Both the position numbers and the translations under genes were made by a program. The notes beneath the pieces are model-generated. The model saw only the letters and a list, made by a program, of their open reading frames with translations, did no database searches and was not told the DNA's origin. Shown here in pieces: positions 51,034 through 60,785 of a DNA stretch of 64,000 nucleotides. Origin of the DNA: Myxococcales bacterium. GTDB lineage: Bacteria > Myxococcota_C > UBA6777. Every line of letters begins with the position of its first letter. Within the stretch, counting starts at the first letter, position 1. The stretch covers positions 1 through 64,000 of the forward strand of contig JACKEL010000018.1 in NCBI GenBank assembly GCA_020632975.1. The letters run 5' to 3'.

Positions 51034-52131
51034 ATGTTGAACGCAGCTTTGGTAGAGAAGCTACAAGGTATCGAGCAAAAGTTTGTGCGGATCGAGCAAG
51101 AGTTGGCCGACCCAAATGTGTGGGAAGATCGCGAACTTCAGCAGAAACTGAGTCGCGAACACGCGGAACTCAAAGAGATCACAAATGCTTTTCGTCAGTA
51201 TCGCGATGCTGAAGAGTCTTTGAAAGAAGCGCAGCAGATGGAAGATGACGAAAGTGATGCCGATCTTTTGGCGATGTGTCGCGAAGAGATCGAGCGCTCC
51301 AGAGAGTCATTGGAGGCGCTGACACAGCGACTTCAGATCCTGTTGTTGCCGAAAGATCCGAACGATGCGCGGGACGTCATCTTGGAGATCCGTGCAGGGA
51401 CGGGTGGGGATGAAGCAGCGTTGTTTGCGGCAGAGTTGTTTCGGATGTATCTGCGTTATGCGGAACGTATGCGATGGAAGATGGAGATCTTGGATGCCCA
51501 CGAAACGGGCTTGGGAGGTTACAAAGAAGTCGTCGCGCAGATCCAAGGAGACCGTGTCTACTCCCGACTCAAATGGGAAAGTGGTGTGCATCGCGTCCAG
51601 CGCGTCCCTGCCACAGAAACGCAAGGACGGGTTCATACTTCTGCGGTAACGGTGGCGGTTCTGCCCGAAGCCGAGGAAGTGGATGTCGATATCGACGAAA
51701 AAGACCTCAAGGTGGATGTGTACCGTTCGAGTGGACCTGGTGGTCAGTCGGTCAACACGACCGACTCTGCGGTACGGATTACACACATCCCCACAGGTTT
51801 GGTGGTGACTTGCCAAGATGAAAAGTCCCAACACAAAAACAAAGCCAAGGCCCTAAAAGTCCTTCGTTCGCGGCTTTACGATATGGAGCTTGAGCGACGA
51901 AAGGCAGAAGAAACCGCGATGCGTCGTTCGCAGATCGGTTCGGGCGATCGTTCGGAGAAGATCCGCACCTACAACTTCCCACAGAACCGCGTGACTGATC
52001 ACCGCATCTCATTGACCTTGTACAAGTTGGATCAAGTGATGAACGGTGCATTGCAAGACATGATTGAACCGCTCACTGCGGCGATGCAAGCTGAGATGTT
52101 GAAGGCTGGTGCCAACTCTATGGCGGAATAA
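51034..52131 (+). CDS. prfA: Peptide chain release factor 1
   Basis: A 365-residue class I release factor that reads UAA and UAG. The helical N-terminal domain is followed by AGTGGDEAALFAAELFRMY, the stop-codon-reading PAT motif (HRVQRVPATETQGR) that identifies RF1 rather than RF2, and the GGQ peptidyl hydrolysis loop SSGPGGQSVNTTDSAV, with the C-terminal KIRTYNFPQNRVTDHRI. The ATG at 51034 gives the usual RF1 length and has AAAGG upstream; the open frame before it starts with TTG. prmC, which methylates this GGQ glutamine, follows after 83 bases. Confidence 0.97.
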   Translation: MLNAALVEKLQGIEQKFVRIEQELADPNVWEDRELQQKLSREHAELKEITNAFRQYRDAEESLKEAQQMEDDESDADLLAMCREEIERSRESLEALTQRLQILLLPKDPNDARDVILEIRAGTGGDEAALFAAELFRMYLRYAERMRWKMEILDAHETGLGGYKEVVAQIQGDRVYSRLKWESGVHRVQRVPATETQGRVHTSAVTVAVLPEAEEVDVDIDEKDLKVDVYRSSGPGGQSVNTTDSAVRITHIPTGLVVTCQDEKSQHKNKAKALKVLRSRLYDMELERRKAEETAMRRSQIGSGDRSEKIRTYNFPQNRVTDHRISLTLYKLDQVMNGALQDMIEPLTAAMQAEMLKAGANSMAE

Positions 52132-52214
52132 GGCACGCATTGCTTTTTGTGTTTGCTCAGGGTAGCCATTATCCTTCACGCATCTTTTGAGAGGACGAGG
52201 AGCCGCGAGGTATC

Positions 52215-53237
52215 ATGCTGGATTGGACGGTTGGCAAGGTGCTGGAATGGAGCACTTCTTATCTACAGAAAAATGAGATCGACTCCCCCAAACGCACCGC
52301 AGAACTGTTGTTGGGGCACTCTTTGTCGATGTCACGCGTCGATCTCTATCTACGTTATCAACAACCTCTCACCGCCGAAGAACTCGCGGCTTACAAAGGT
52401 TTGTTGAAGCGCCGTGCCAAGCACGAACCCACACAATACATCTTGGAAAGCCAAGAGTTTTGGTCGCTTCCATTTTATGTGGATGCGCGGGTTTTGATTC
52501 CGCGCCCTGAGACAGAGTGCCTTGTGGAAGAAGCTTGCAAGCTTCTGAAGTCGCGGCCAGTCGAAGAAGATCCAGAAGGGCTTCCTTCTCCAGGTCGTCC
52601 CAAAAAGACGTTGCGATGGAATGAAGACGAGCCCGAGATCGCCGAAGAGGACGAAGAGGACGAAGAAGAGACCTCTGACATCAAAGCGCAAGCTCCCGTT
52701 GCGCCGCGCAAGTTGGGGGAAGGACTTCGCTTCTTGGATCTCTGTACAGGTTCGGGGGCTTTGGCTTGTGCTTTGGCCAGCGAGTTTCCTGGCGCGAAGA
52801 TCTGGGCCACGGATATCTCGAAAGATGCTGTGGCTGTCGCGCGCAAGAACATCGATGCGCTTACTTTTTCCGAGCGGATCAAGCTGACCCAAGGTGACTT
52901 GTTGGAGACTGTACGCGGCGAGCGATTTGATGTCATCGTTTCAAATCCTCCGTATATTCGGTCTGAAGAGATGACAGATCTTCAACGAGAAGTGAGAGAC
53001 TACGAACCACACCTCGCGTTAGAAGCGGGAACAGATGGTCTTGATGTGGTTCGTCGCATCGTGCGCGAAGCCCCACAATTCTTGGTGCCTGGGGGATGGC
53101 TGATGTTTGAGATTGGTTCAAGCCAAGGCCAAGAAACCCTTGCATTGTTTGAAGGGAATGAGGCTTATTCTGAAGTCAGCTTACGACAAGATTATGCGCG
53201 TTTGGACCGCTATATTGTAGCGCGAACCGTGAGATGA
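52215..53237 (+). CDS. prmC: Release-factor glutamine N5-methyltransferase
   Basis: A 340-residue SAM-dependent enzyme that methylates the glutamine of the GGQ motif in release factors. The N-terminal helical domain includes RTAELLLGHSLSMSR; RPETECLVEEA begins the catalytic domain, with SAM motif LDLCTGSGALACALA and the diagnostic NPPY (IVSNPPYIRSEEM). Usual length is about 280; the excess comes from a highly acidic insert near residues 108-165 (PEIAEEDEEDEEETSD) between the strand carrying the RPETE segment and the SAM motif. GAGGT precedes the ATG. The prfA-prmC pairing is a common arrangement. Confidence 0.95.
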   Translation: MLDWTVGKVLEWSTSYLQKNEIDSPKRTAELLLGHSLSMSRVDLYLRYQQPLTAEELAAYKGLLKRRAKHEPTQYILESQEFWSLPFYVDARVLIPRPETECLVEEACKLLKSRPVEEDPEGLPSPGRPKKTLRWNEDEPEIAEEDEEDEEETSDIKAQAPVAPRKLGEGLRFLDLCTGSGALACALASEFPGAKIWATDISKDAVAVARKNIDALTFSERIKLTQGDLLETVRGERFDVIVSNPPYIRSEEMTDLQREVRDYEPHLALEAGTDGLDVVRRIVREAPQFLVPGGWLMFEIGSSQGQETLALFEGNEAYSEVSLRQDYARLDRYIVARTVR

Positions 53238-53334
53238 TCCCTTGAGGTCCCTCGTGGGGGCGAGCTTGTGTTGGAGTTGCGTCTCAGTGAACTGATCGAA
53301 CAGATGCCTTATCAAAAGGCGCGGGAGAAAGGCG

Positions 53335-55518
53335 ATGTCAAAAGAGTCTCCGTCGAACGAACCGCAGATCGCGAATCCTGAAGAAGTTACGCAGGATGCG
53401 GATGTCGCGAAGTATACAGAAAAAAAGAGTCTCTTCTTGGAAGGTCGCGCCATGTACGACGGTCCTTACCGCGTTTTGTTGGTGGATGATGATCGAGATG
53501 TGATGGAGCCTTGGGGACGTTACCTTCGACGCAAGGGATGGGATGTCCACATCGCTGAAAGCGCGATGGAAGCGCTCGATTGGTTGTCAGGGACTTGGTG
53601 CGATGTCGTCGTGAGCGATCTCTTGATGCCCGAAGTGGACGGTATCTCGCTGTTGCAGAAGATCCGTGCGCGGGACGCTGAACAATCTGTCGTGATCCTG
53701 ACAGGTTACTCCACAGAAGAGCGCGCGATCGAGGCCGTCAAATGGGGGGCTTCGGGCTATCTCTTGAAGACCTGTTCGATGTCAGATCTTTCTTTGACCT
53801 TGGATCGCGTGGCTGAACAAAGTCGCTTGCGTGTCCAAAACAAAAGACTTGCACAAGAACTTCACACCCGAAACCGCCAGCTAGAGTATCAAAACCGCGT
53901 CATCTCCGAGCTTTACGATGTGAGTGTGATGCCCAACGAAGATCTCGAAGGATTCCTCAACACGCTGTGTCAGCGTTTGCGCAAGATCCTTGGGGTCGAA
54001 GCTTTGCGGATCAGCGTCTTTTCTTCTGGACTTCAACTGAGCGCTGCGGCTGGCTATAAAGCTGTAGAGTGGGGCGTTCACGAACCTGAGATGTTGGTCC
54101 AACAAAAACAGCGTGTGGTGGTGTTGGACTCTGAAGAGGTAGCACGACAATTTCCCGATCTGTTGATGCGCGACGTGACCTTTTGGGGACAGCCCATCCG
54201 CGACAGCCATCAGCAATTTTTGGGTGTCTTGGGGATGTACTTTTTGAATCCTGAGACCCTACATGGCTTGGAAAAAGACCTTTTGGCGCTGATCGCCCAA
54301 AAAGTCGGCTATATGTTGGGGGCAAGACTGGCAGAGGCCGAACTGCGCGACTCTTATCAACAACATATCGAGATCGCGCAGTTTAACGAGCAGCTTTTGT
54401 CGGACTTTCGGATGGAAGAACCCCGAGAACTTGAGCTTTTTCGTCGGACTTTGGATCGGATGTTGTCGCGGCGGGCAGGGGATCGCTTGCCTCCTTATGC
54501 TTTGGTGTTGCGCGAAGAGGGCTCGCGTTTGCGGGTGACGGTCTTTGGTCGCGACGCGATGCAACGTGTCGTGGTCATGGCTCCTTTGATTCCTGGCCCC
54601 GAGATATCCGAGCTTTTCCCCTCGCGACCGGGTGGGGTGATCTTCAACCAAGCATCTGATCTGTCGGATCTGCATCCTTCGCAGATCCCGCCATTCCCGA
54701 GTGAGTTATTGCGTATCTTGGGTGGTCACATCTCCAACTTTGTGTGCTGTCCTTTGCACGCGATGACGGGAAGTATCGGTCGCTTGGTCTTGTTCAACTA
54801 TGGTCGCTTGGTGCAACGCACAGACGCGGCGATCTTGATGTCTTATTCTGTGACGCTAGGCTTCCAAATCAGCATCGTTCGGGAGTTTTTGGATCGTCAA
54901 CGCACGCAGCTTGTGGCGATGTCGAAACTTGCGCAGCTTGCGGAAAAACGCGATGACGAAACAGGCGCGCACTTGCGGCGGATCAGTCACTATAGCCGTG
55001 TTTTGGCAGAGGATCTTGCGGCACCTTACTCTCCCTACCAAGGGCAAGTGGACGATCAATTTATTCGTGAGATCTACGACTCCAGTCCGCTCCATGACAT
55101 CGGGAAAGTTGGGATCGAAGATCGTATCTTGCTGAAACCTGGTCGCCTTTCTGAAGAAGAATACGAGATCATGAAGACGCACACGACCATTGGGGCAGAA
55201 GTCCTCGAAGGTGTGGACTTTTTGAAGATGGCGCGTCTTATCGCGTTGTGTCACCACGAGCGTTTCGATGGCAAGGGATATCCGCAAGGTTTACGTGGTG
55301 ATGATATCCCCTTGGCTGCGCGCATTGTGACCGTTGCAGATGTCTATGACGCCGTGACTTCGGTCAGGGTCTATCGTCCGCGTCCTTTCACACACGAGGA
55401 AGCCAAGGCGATGTTGTTGCGTGAGTATGGCAAGCACTTTGATCCCATCGTCATCGACGCATTCTTGCGTTGTGAACAGCTTTTTGTGGATCTCAAAGAT
55501 CGCTACAATCACGCATAA
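53335..55518 (+). CDS. Response regulator with GAF-like region and HD-GYP phosphodiesterase domain
   Basis: 727 residues. A receiver domain (about 45-165: LLVDDDRD, phospho-acceptor in VVSDLLMPEVDG, LTGYST, YLLKTC) is followed by a short coiled coil, one or two GAF-like sensor regions (about 195-530) and an HD-GYP domain (about 540-700: AHLRRISHYS, SSPLHDIGKVGI, HHERFDGKGYPQGLRG, VADVYDAV). All key HD and HHExxDGxGYP residues are present, so it should hydrolyse c-di-GMP when phosphorylated. No histidine kinase is adjacent. The ATG at 53335 follows GGAGAAAGG. It may antagonise the FHA-GGDEF cyclase at 33.5 kb. Confidence 0.94.
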   Translation: MSKESPSNEPQIANPEEVTQDADVAKYTEKKSLFLEGRAMYDGPYRVLLVDDDRDVMEPWGRYLRRKGWDVHIAESAMEALDWLSGTWCDVVVSDLLMPEVDGISLLQKIRARDAEQSVVILTGYSTEERAIEAVKWGASGYLLKTCSMSDLSLTLDRVAEQSRLRVQNKRLAQELHTRNRQLEYQNRVISELYDVSVMPNEDLEGFLNTLCQRLRKILGVEALRISVFSSGLQLSAAAGYKAVEWGVHEPEMLVQQKQRVVVLDSEEVARQFPDLLMRDVTFWGQPIRDSHQQFLGVLGMYFLNPETLHGLEKDLLALIAQKVGYMLGARLAEAELRDSYQQHIEIAQFNEQLLSDFRMEEPRELELFRRTLDRMLSRRAGDRLPPYALVLREEGSRLRVTVFGRDAMQRVVVMAPLIPGPEISELFPSRPGGVIFNQASDLSDLHPSQIPPFPSELLRILGGHISNFVCCPLHAMTGSIGRLVLFNYGRLVQRTDAAILMSYSVTLGFQISIVREFLDRQRTQLVAMSKLAQLAEKRDDETGAHLRRISHYSRVLAEDLAAPYSPYQGQVDDQFIREIYDSSPLHDIGKVGIEDRILLKPGRLSEEEYEIMKTHTTIGAEVLEGVDFLKMARLIALCHHERFDGKGYPQGLRGDDIPLAARIVTVADVYDAVTSVRVYRPRPFTHEEAKAMLLREYGKHFDPIVIDAFLRCEQLFVDLKDRYNHA

Positions 55519-55747
55519 CCTGCGGTAGATAGGCGTTTTTGCTCTTTGTTGTGGGGCTTCGAGAGGCATGGGGAGACCTCTTGGTGGGAACAGATTTCCT
55601 GCAAAGGTTGTCATAGAGTTGACGCTCGGGGTAGGCGAGGCGCATATTGGTCGGGAACGGAGGGGTGGCGCGAACTGTTCGAGGCGAAGGCCCGTGCAAG
55701 AGGCGCCACTCAAAACGAGAGGCTTCGAGAGAAGAAAGGCGCACAGC

Positions 55748-56848
55748 ATGGAGATGGGCTACGCAAGCGGGACTTCTTTTTCGTGGGGTCAAAGCGAGGC
55801 CTCGGGGCAGATCAGCCCCGATGAATTGCAGTCGATGTTGGAACTGACACGCCGTGTCTTCGGTGGTGTTGGTGCGCATCTTCGCCAAGCGATTATGGGC
55901 CGCGATGACGTCATTGAGTTGGTTTTGGTCGCGTTGTTGGCAGACGGACACGTCTTGTTAGAAGATTATCCAGGGAGTGGAAAGACCACACTGGCGAAGG
56001 CTTTGGGGCGGGCGATCAAAAGCCAAGGTACAGACTTCCACACGTTTCGCCGTGTCCAGTTTACACCTGACTTGTTGCCTTCGGATATCACGGGTGTTTC
56101 GATCTTTCAGCCGCAAAAAGGGACCTTCTCTTTCAATCCGGGTCCTGTGTTTACGCACATCTTGTTGGCGGACGAGATCAACCGTACGCCTCCCAAAGTA
56201 CAAGCTGCAATGCTCGAAGCGATGGGCGAAAAGCAAGTCACCGCGGACGGACAACTCTATCCCCTCGATGAGTTGTTTTTCGTGATCGCAACGCAAAACC
56301 CGCTTGATGTGACAGGGACTTATCCTCTACCAACACCACAGCTTGACCGCTTTTTGTTCAAGATCCCCATGAACTACATCGATCGCGATGCCGAGATGGA
56401 AGTCTTGGCCCTGCAACTCAAAAATGCACGAATGGCACGCCCTAGCCTTGATCCTGTTTCCCGCGAAGAGATCTTGGCTTGTCGCAAGTCGATTACGCGC
56501 TGTGTGCAAGTCTCTTTGCAGATCCGCGAAACACTTGTGGATATCGCCCAAGAGATCCGCCGTGATCGTCGTGTCTTGCAGGGGATCTCGACGCGTAGTT
56601 TGGTTTTGGCGCTTCCTGCTTTGCAAGCGAGAGCCGCGATCCACGGGCGAGACTACGTCAGCGCTGAAGATGTACAACGCCTTGGTCCTTACCTGTTTTG
56701 TCACCGTATGGAACGCGCGCCTGGGAGTCCTGACGCGGAGATCTTGTTCCGCGATGCTTCGCGTGCACCTCTCGAACGCCTTGTTCAAGGGATCCGCGGG
56801 GGACGGACACCGATCGCACCGCCGTCTTCACCTCCACCCATGCGATAA
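55748..56848 (+). CDS. MoxR-family AAA+ ATPase
   Basis: 366 residues. Walker A is DYPGSGKTTLAKAL, Walker B HILLADEINRTPPK, sensor 1 VIATQNPLDVTGTYPLP, and arginine finger QLDRFLFK, in the order of MoxR ATPases. These act as chaperones for von Willebrand-factor-type or DUF58 proteins and envelope assembly. The ATG at 55748 follows AAAGG; upstream sequence in the same frame is basic and unlike the family. It heads an operon with DUF58, transglutaminase and TPR genes, spaced 11, 41 and 15 bases, the typical MoxR-DUF58-TgpA neighbourhood. Confidence 0.94.
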   Translation: MEMGYASGTSFSWGQSEASGQISPDELQSMLELTRRVFGGVGAHLRQAIMGRDDVIELVLVALLADGHVLLEDYPGSGKTTLAKALGRAIKSQGTDFHTFRRVQFTPDLLPSDITGVSIFQPQKGTFSFNPGPVFTHILLADEINRTPPKVQAAMLEAMGEKQVTADGQLYPLDELFFVIATQNPLDVTGTYPLPTPQLDRFLFKIPMNYIDRDAEMEVLALQLKNARMARPSLDPVSREEILACRKSITRCVQVSLQIRETLVDIAQEIRRDRRVLQGISTRSLVLALPALQARAAIHGRDYVSAEDVQRLGPYLFCHRMERAPGSPDAEILFRDASRAPLERLVQGIRGGRTPIAPPSSPPPMR

Positions 56849-56859
56849 GGAGAATCCAC

Positions 56860-58212
56860 GTGGGGATCGTTTCGCATCTTCGAGGGGGACTGAAGAAAGC
56901 CGTGAAAGGCGTGCGTTGGGTGGCGATGCGTGCCCCCTTGAGTCGACGCGGTTTTTTGATGGCGCTCTTTGGTGTGTTGTTCTTATGGGGATATGGCCTG
57001 CGCCAAAAAGACTGGATCTTGCTGGTGTTGGGGGCGATTGCGCTGTGTTTGGTGATCCTTGGCGTCTTGATGGTTGGATTTACCTCGTTGTGGGTGGGGT
57101 GGCGGATGCGAAACCTCGCGACAGCGGGGCCTTCAGACCCTTTGCACGCTGTGGTTGGAGAGTCCACCTCGACAGGTCTGCGACTTCCTGCATGGCAGAT
57201 GCCTTTTGTGGACTTTCGTGTCTTGTGGCTTGAGCCTAACGCTGAAGTGACCGTGGATTCGGGCTTTCGAGGCATGGAAGAGTCTGTGCGATTTTCCCGT
57301 CGTTGGTCTGCACAACGAATCGTCCGCGCTTTTATCGTCCGCGACTTTTTCGGACTTTCAGAAGTCCGTTGGGAAAGCGAAGAGGCACGAACCATACAAG
57401 TCTTGCCGCGTACTGCGAGCTTTCCAACCACACCTTTGCGCTCGATGTCGGATGGCGAAGGACACTACGTCCCTGGCAGCCCACGGCGCGGCGATCTTGT
57501 GGACACGCGGGCCTACATGCCTGGCGATCCGATTCGCCACATCCACTGGAAATTGTTTGCACGTTCGCAAGAGTTGATCGTGCGGATACAAGAGCCTTCC
57601 CGTGATTATGACTTAAAGTTGTTGGCGTATCTGATCTGCGATCCTTTCGATGAATACGCTGCGGAGATCGCGCGTTGGTCGATGGAAAGTGGTGCTTTGG
57701 GGAACGACTGGTCCTTTGGGGCCGATGGTTGCGACCTTATCGCGAAAGAGGATCTTGCGACTGGACGAGAACTCTTGGCGCAGTCGGGCATGTCCTTAGA
57801 AGGTTATGGTCGCGGTTTGGAAACATTTTTGCAGACTGTGAAGTTTGATCCAGAGCGTCACCAACTTTTGTTGTTCGCTTCTGCAAGTGTTTGGCGTTGG
57901 CTGCCGCATATCCGCGAAGTCCTGAAACGCCATCCTGCCCGATGTAGCTTGATCGTCGCGGACAATCGCGAGGTTGATGAGGAGACCTCGACCGTCAGCA
58001 ACGAACTTCCGCCCTCTGAACCGCGATGGTGGCGATTCTTTTTGCTCCCCAAAGACGAAGACGAGCCTTCGCAGCCTTCTTTGGTCGAGGAGTTACAAGA
58101 GTTTTCGCATCATGGGCTTGAACTGCGCTTTGCTTCGCGTCCTCGCCGTGTTTCTTACGGGAAAGACGCGCTCAAAGACGAACTGCCTTGGTCATGGAAC
58201 TCGATCTCCTAA
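56860..58212 (+). CDS. DUF58 domain protein, membrane-anchored
   Basis: 450 residues. Two N-terminal transmembrane helices (about 33-48 and 52-75) precede a beta-rich region, then the DUF58 core YMPGDPIRHIHWKLFARSQELIVR near residues 222-245. C-terminal half resembles a von Willebrand A-like fold, with HQLLLFAS. DUF58 proteins are regular partners of MoxR ATPases and transglutaminase-like membrane proteins; their molecular job is unknown. GTG at 56860 has AAGGAG seven bases upstream. Part of the operon from 55748. Confidence 0.92.
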   Translation: MGIVSHLRGGLKKAVKGVRWVAMRAPLSRRGFLMALFGVLFLWGYGLRQKDWILLVLGAIALCLVILGVLMVGFTSLWVGWRMRNLATAGPSDPLHAVVGESTSTGLRLPAWQMPFVDFRVLWLEPNAEVTVDSGFRGMEESVRFSRRWSAQRIVRAFIVRDFFGLSEVRWESEEARTIQVLPRTASFPTTPLRSMSDGEGHYVPGSPRRGDLVDTRAYMPGDPIRHIHWKLFARSQELIVRIQEPSRDYDLKLLAYLICDPFDEYAAEIARWSMESGALGNDWSFGADGCDLIAKEDLATGRELLAQSGMSLEGYGRGLETFLQTVKFDPERHQLLLFASASVWRWLPHIREVLKRHPARCSLIVADNREVDEETSTVSNELPPSEPRWWRFFLLPKDEDEPSQPSLVEELQEFSHHGLELRFASRPRRVSYGKDALKDELPWSWNSIS

Positions 58213-58253
58213 AAAGATCCATAACGTACTGTTGATGGAAAAGGACCGCCAAG

Positions 58254-60770
58254 ATGTATATCGAAAATGCCGTAAACATGGACAATCCAAGCCAAGGCCG
58301 CAGTCTTTTGGAGCGCTTTGGTGTGAGTTTGCGTGCGTTGTTGATGGCGCTCTCGATGACTGCGATGGCATGGGGCCTTACAACCTATGTGGGCGTTGTC
58401 GCGGGCGTCTTGGGGGCTGTCGCGGGTGTGTATCTTGGTGATCGTCTTGCACGCACGCGCATCCGAACTTGGGTCTTTTTCGTAGGGATGGTCATTGGGC
58501 AAGTGGCCTCTGCTCTTTTGGCGATGGCCTTTGGCTCGTGGTCGTGGCTCGTTACGATGTTTGGCAGTCCGACTTCTTTGCAGATGGCGGAGATCTGTTG
58601 GTGGGGCGGCGGTGCGCTGACGCTTTTAGGGGGCTTGCGGGCGATTGCTTCGCGTTCTCCTGCATGGGTCAGCGTTGAGTTGATGTTGCCCTTGTTTGGG
58701 GCGGCTTCGCTGTTTGCTTCTCACCGTGATAACAGCATCCACCGACCGCAATATCTCGTGGACTGGGCGCTCGAACGCGGCGAAGATCCCACTTGGTACT
58801 TGCTTTTGATTGGTGTTGGCGCGGCGTTGTTGATGGTCTTTGGTTTGATTCGTATCCGTCAGCGACGTCAGTTGCTGGGTGTGGCGGTCTTGATCTTTTT
58901 GCTGATTACCTCGGTCCTATGGTTCTTTTCAAACAAGGGCAGCGCACAGCTGGTCAAGCTCGTGAATGGGATGAGCGGAAAAGGCGACCAAAAAGGCAAA
59001 GCCAAAAAAGGGAAGTCCAAGGGCGGACGTTCTCGCAAAGACCGACAAAATGAGATGCCCTTTGATCCTCCTCCACAACAGCAACAACAACCAAGGCCCG
59101 AACCTGTCGCGGTGGTCGTCTTTCGCGATGACTACACGCCCAAACAAAAAGTCCTGTATTTCCGCCAGAGAGCTTTGAGTTTCTTCAATGGCTTGCGCAT
59201 GGAAAAAGGATCGCATCCTGAGATCCACAAAGACACACTTGCTTTTTTCCCAGATGAAGGGGTGGTTGAGCGACTTTATGCGCCTGCAAACAAGTCCGTC
59301 CAAGGAAAAGATGGCAAACCCATGCCGCATCTTGGAGGGACCCGCAAGCGCGTGCGGACGCGGGTTTCGTTGTTGCGCGAACACACCAATCCCTTTGGAT
59401 TACTCGACCCTTTGAGCTTTCAAACGATCCCCAACCCCAATCCACGGGTCTTTGTGCGAGCTTACGAAGTCGATTCCTTGGCTTTCAATGATGAGTACAA
59501 ACTGACTCTCAAGGTTGGAAACTCCAAATGGAGCAAGGATTTGTGGAAGCATTATACGGCTGCTCCACACGAACAAGCTTACAAAGACCTCCTTGCAGAG
59601 ATCTTGGGGCCGATCCCCGAAAAGTTTGCGAACAATCTTACAGTGAAGGCCTTTTTGATTAAGATGTGGCTCGACAAACACATCTTGTACTCGCTGCGTC
59701 CGCCCTCACAAGAGCGCGCCAAACTGGTGTGGGAAAAGAACCGCGCACGCATCGAAAAAGGCAACCCATGGCTTGAGTACCTACGCAACAATCCAACCGC
59801 AAAGCGTGTCTCCTTCCCTGACCCTCGTTATGAACAAGTCAGCGCCAAACAAGATCCTGTGGGCCACTTTCTCTTTCGCTCTCGTATCGGGTATTGCGTG
59901 CATATCGCCCATGCATCGGTCTTTTTGATGCGGCTTGCGGGTATCCCTGCCCGCATTGGAGAAGGGTACGCTGTGCCCGATGCCAACCGTGGTTCGACCT
60001 CTAGTTTGTTGATCCGCGACAACGAAGCACACGCATGGCCCGAACTTTACTTTGAAGGCGTGGGTTGGGTTCCGCTCGATCCTTCGCCCCAAGCGCTGCG
60101 CGATCAACGCCAAACACCTCCAGATCCCCAGCTTCGTCAGACCTTGGCAAAGCTTTCGCGTAACACGCCACCTCCACCCCCGAAGATCGGCGCTTTGAAG
60201 AATCCCAAAGAGAAGCCCGACCCGATCCTACGACGACGCGGGCCGATCCGCATCAACCTCTTTCCTTTGCTTTTGGCTTTGATCCTTGGTGTGTATCTGC
60301 TGAAGTTTGGGCGACGTTATGCCTTTTGGATCGTGGCTGGAAAAGAGCGGAGGGTACAGTGGTTTTTGATGGCTTTGGAAGATCGCTTTTGCGAGTTGGG
60401 GATGCGACGGCCTCCTGGCGAGCCTTTGGAGATCTTTGCGGATCGTTTCGTGGAGGCGATCCCTGCGCTGCGTCCGATTGTTGAGCAACTTGCAGCCTCG
60501 CGTTTGGGATCGCGCCTTCCTTCCAAGATCGCGATGGGGGATCTCTGGGCCTGTCAAACACAGCTTTTGAAGGCGTTTGCTTGGTATCGACACATCGTGG
60601 CGTTTGTCGATCCGATCTCTTGGAGCTTTCATATCTTCGATCGTTGGCGCGTTTTGCCTCCTGCGATTTGGGTGCGTTGGCAGACATACCAAGCCAAACG
60701 ACGCGCCAAAAAAGCTGAAAAGGCCGAGAAAAAACGCCGTTTGGCGACCAAAAGACCTGCGACTTCGTAA
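58254..60770 (+). CDS. Membrane-bound transglutaminase-like protein (TgpA/DUF3488 type)
   Basis: 838 residues. The N-terminal part has about six to seven hydrophobic helices, a Lys/Gly/Gln-rich linker (about 240-275), and then a transglutaminase-like cysteine-protease fold. The catalytic triad is visible: Cys in RIGYCVHIAHASVF (about 547), His in NEAHAWPEL (about 592) and Asp in WVPLDPSP (about 608). One further transmembrane helix (INLFPLLLALILGVYLLKFG) and a cytoplasmic tail follow. Pseudomonas TgpA is the closest characterised type, with an essential but uncertain periplasmic activity. AAAGGA precedes the ATG. The extracytoplasmic domain would lie in the periplasm. Confidence 0.92.
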   Translation: MYIENAVNMDNPSQGRSLLERFGVSLRALLMALSMTAMAWGLTTYVGVVAGVLGAVAGVYLGDRLARTRIRTWVFFVGMVIGQVASALLAMAFGSWSWLVTMFGSPTSLQMAEICWWGGGALTLLGGLRAIASRSPAWVSVELMLPLFGAASLFASHRDNSIHRPQYLVDWALERGEDPTWYLLLIGVGAALLMVFGLIRIRQRRQLLGVAVLIFLLITSVLWFFSNKGSAQLVKLVNGMSGKGDQKGKAKKGKSKGGRSRKDRQNEMPFDPPPQQQQQPRPEPVAVVVFRDDYTPKQKVLYFRQRALSFFNGLRMEKGSHPEIHKDTLAFFPDEGVVERLYAPANKSVQGKDGKPMPHLGGTRKRVRTRVSLLREHTNPFGLLDPLSFQTIPNPNPRVFVRAYEVDSLAFNDEYKLTLKVGNSKWSKDLWKHYTAAPHEQAYKDLLAEILGPIPEKFANNLTVKAFLIKMWLDKHILYSLRPPSQERAKLVWEKNRARIEKGNPWLEYLRNNPTAKRVSFPDPRYEQVSAKQDPVGHFLFRSRIGYCVHIAHASVFLMRLAGIPARIGEGYAVPDANRGSTSSLLIRDNEAHAWPELYFEGVGWVPLDPSPQALRDQRQTPPDPQLRQTLAKLSRNTPPPPPKIGALKNPKEKPDPILRRRGPIRINLFPLLLALILGVYLLKFGRRYAFWIVAGKERRVQWFLMALEDRFCELGMRRPPGEPLEIFADRFVEAIPALRPIVEQLAASRLGSRLPSKIAMGDLWACQTQLLKAFAWYRHIVAFVDPISWSFHIFDRWRVLPPAIWVRWQTYQAKRRAKKAEKAEKKRRLATKRPATS

Positions 60771-60785
60771 AAAAGAGGCACTGAC

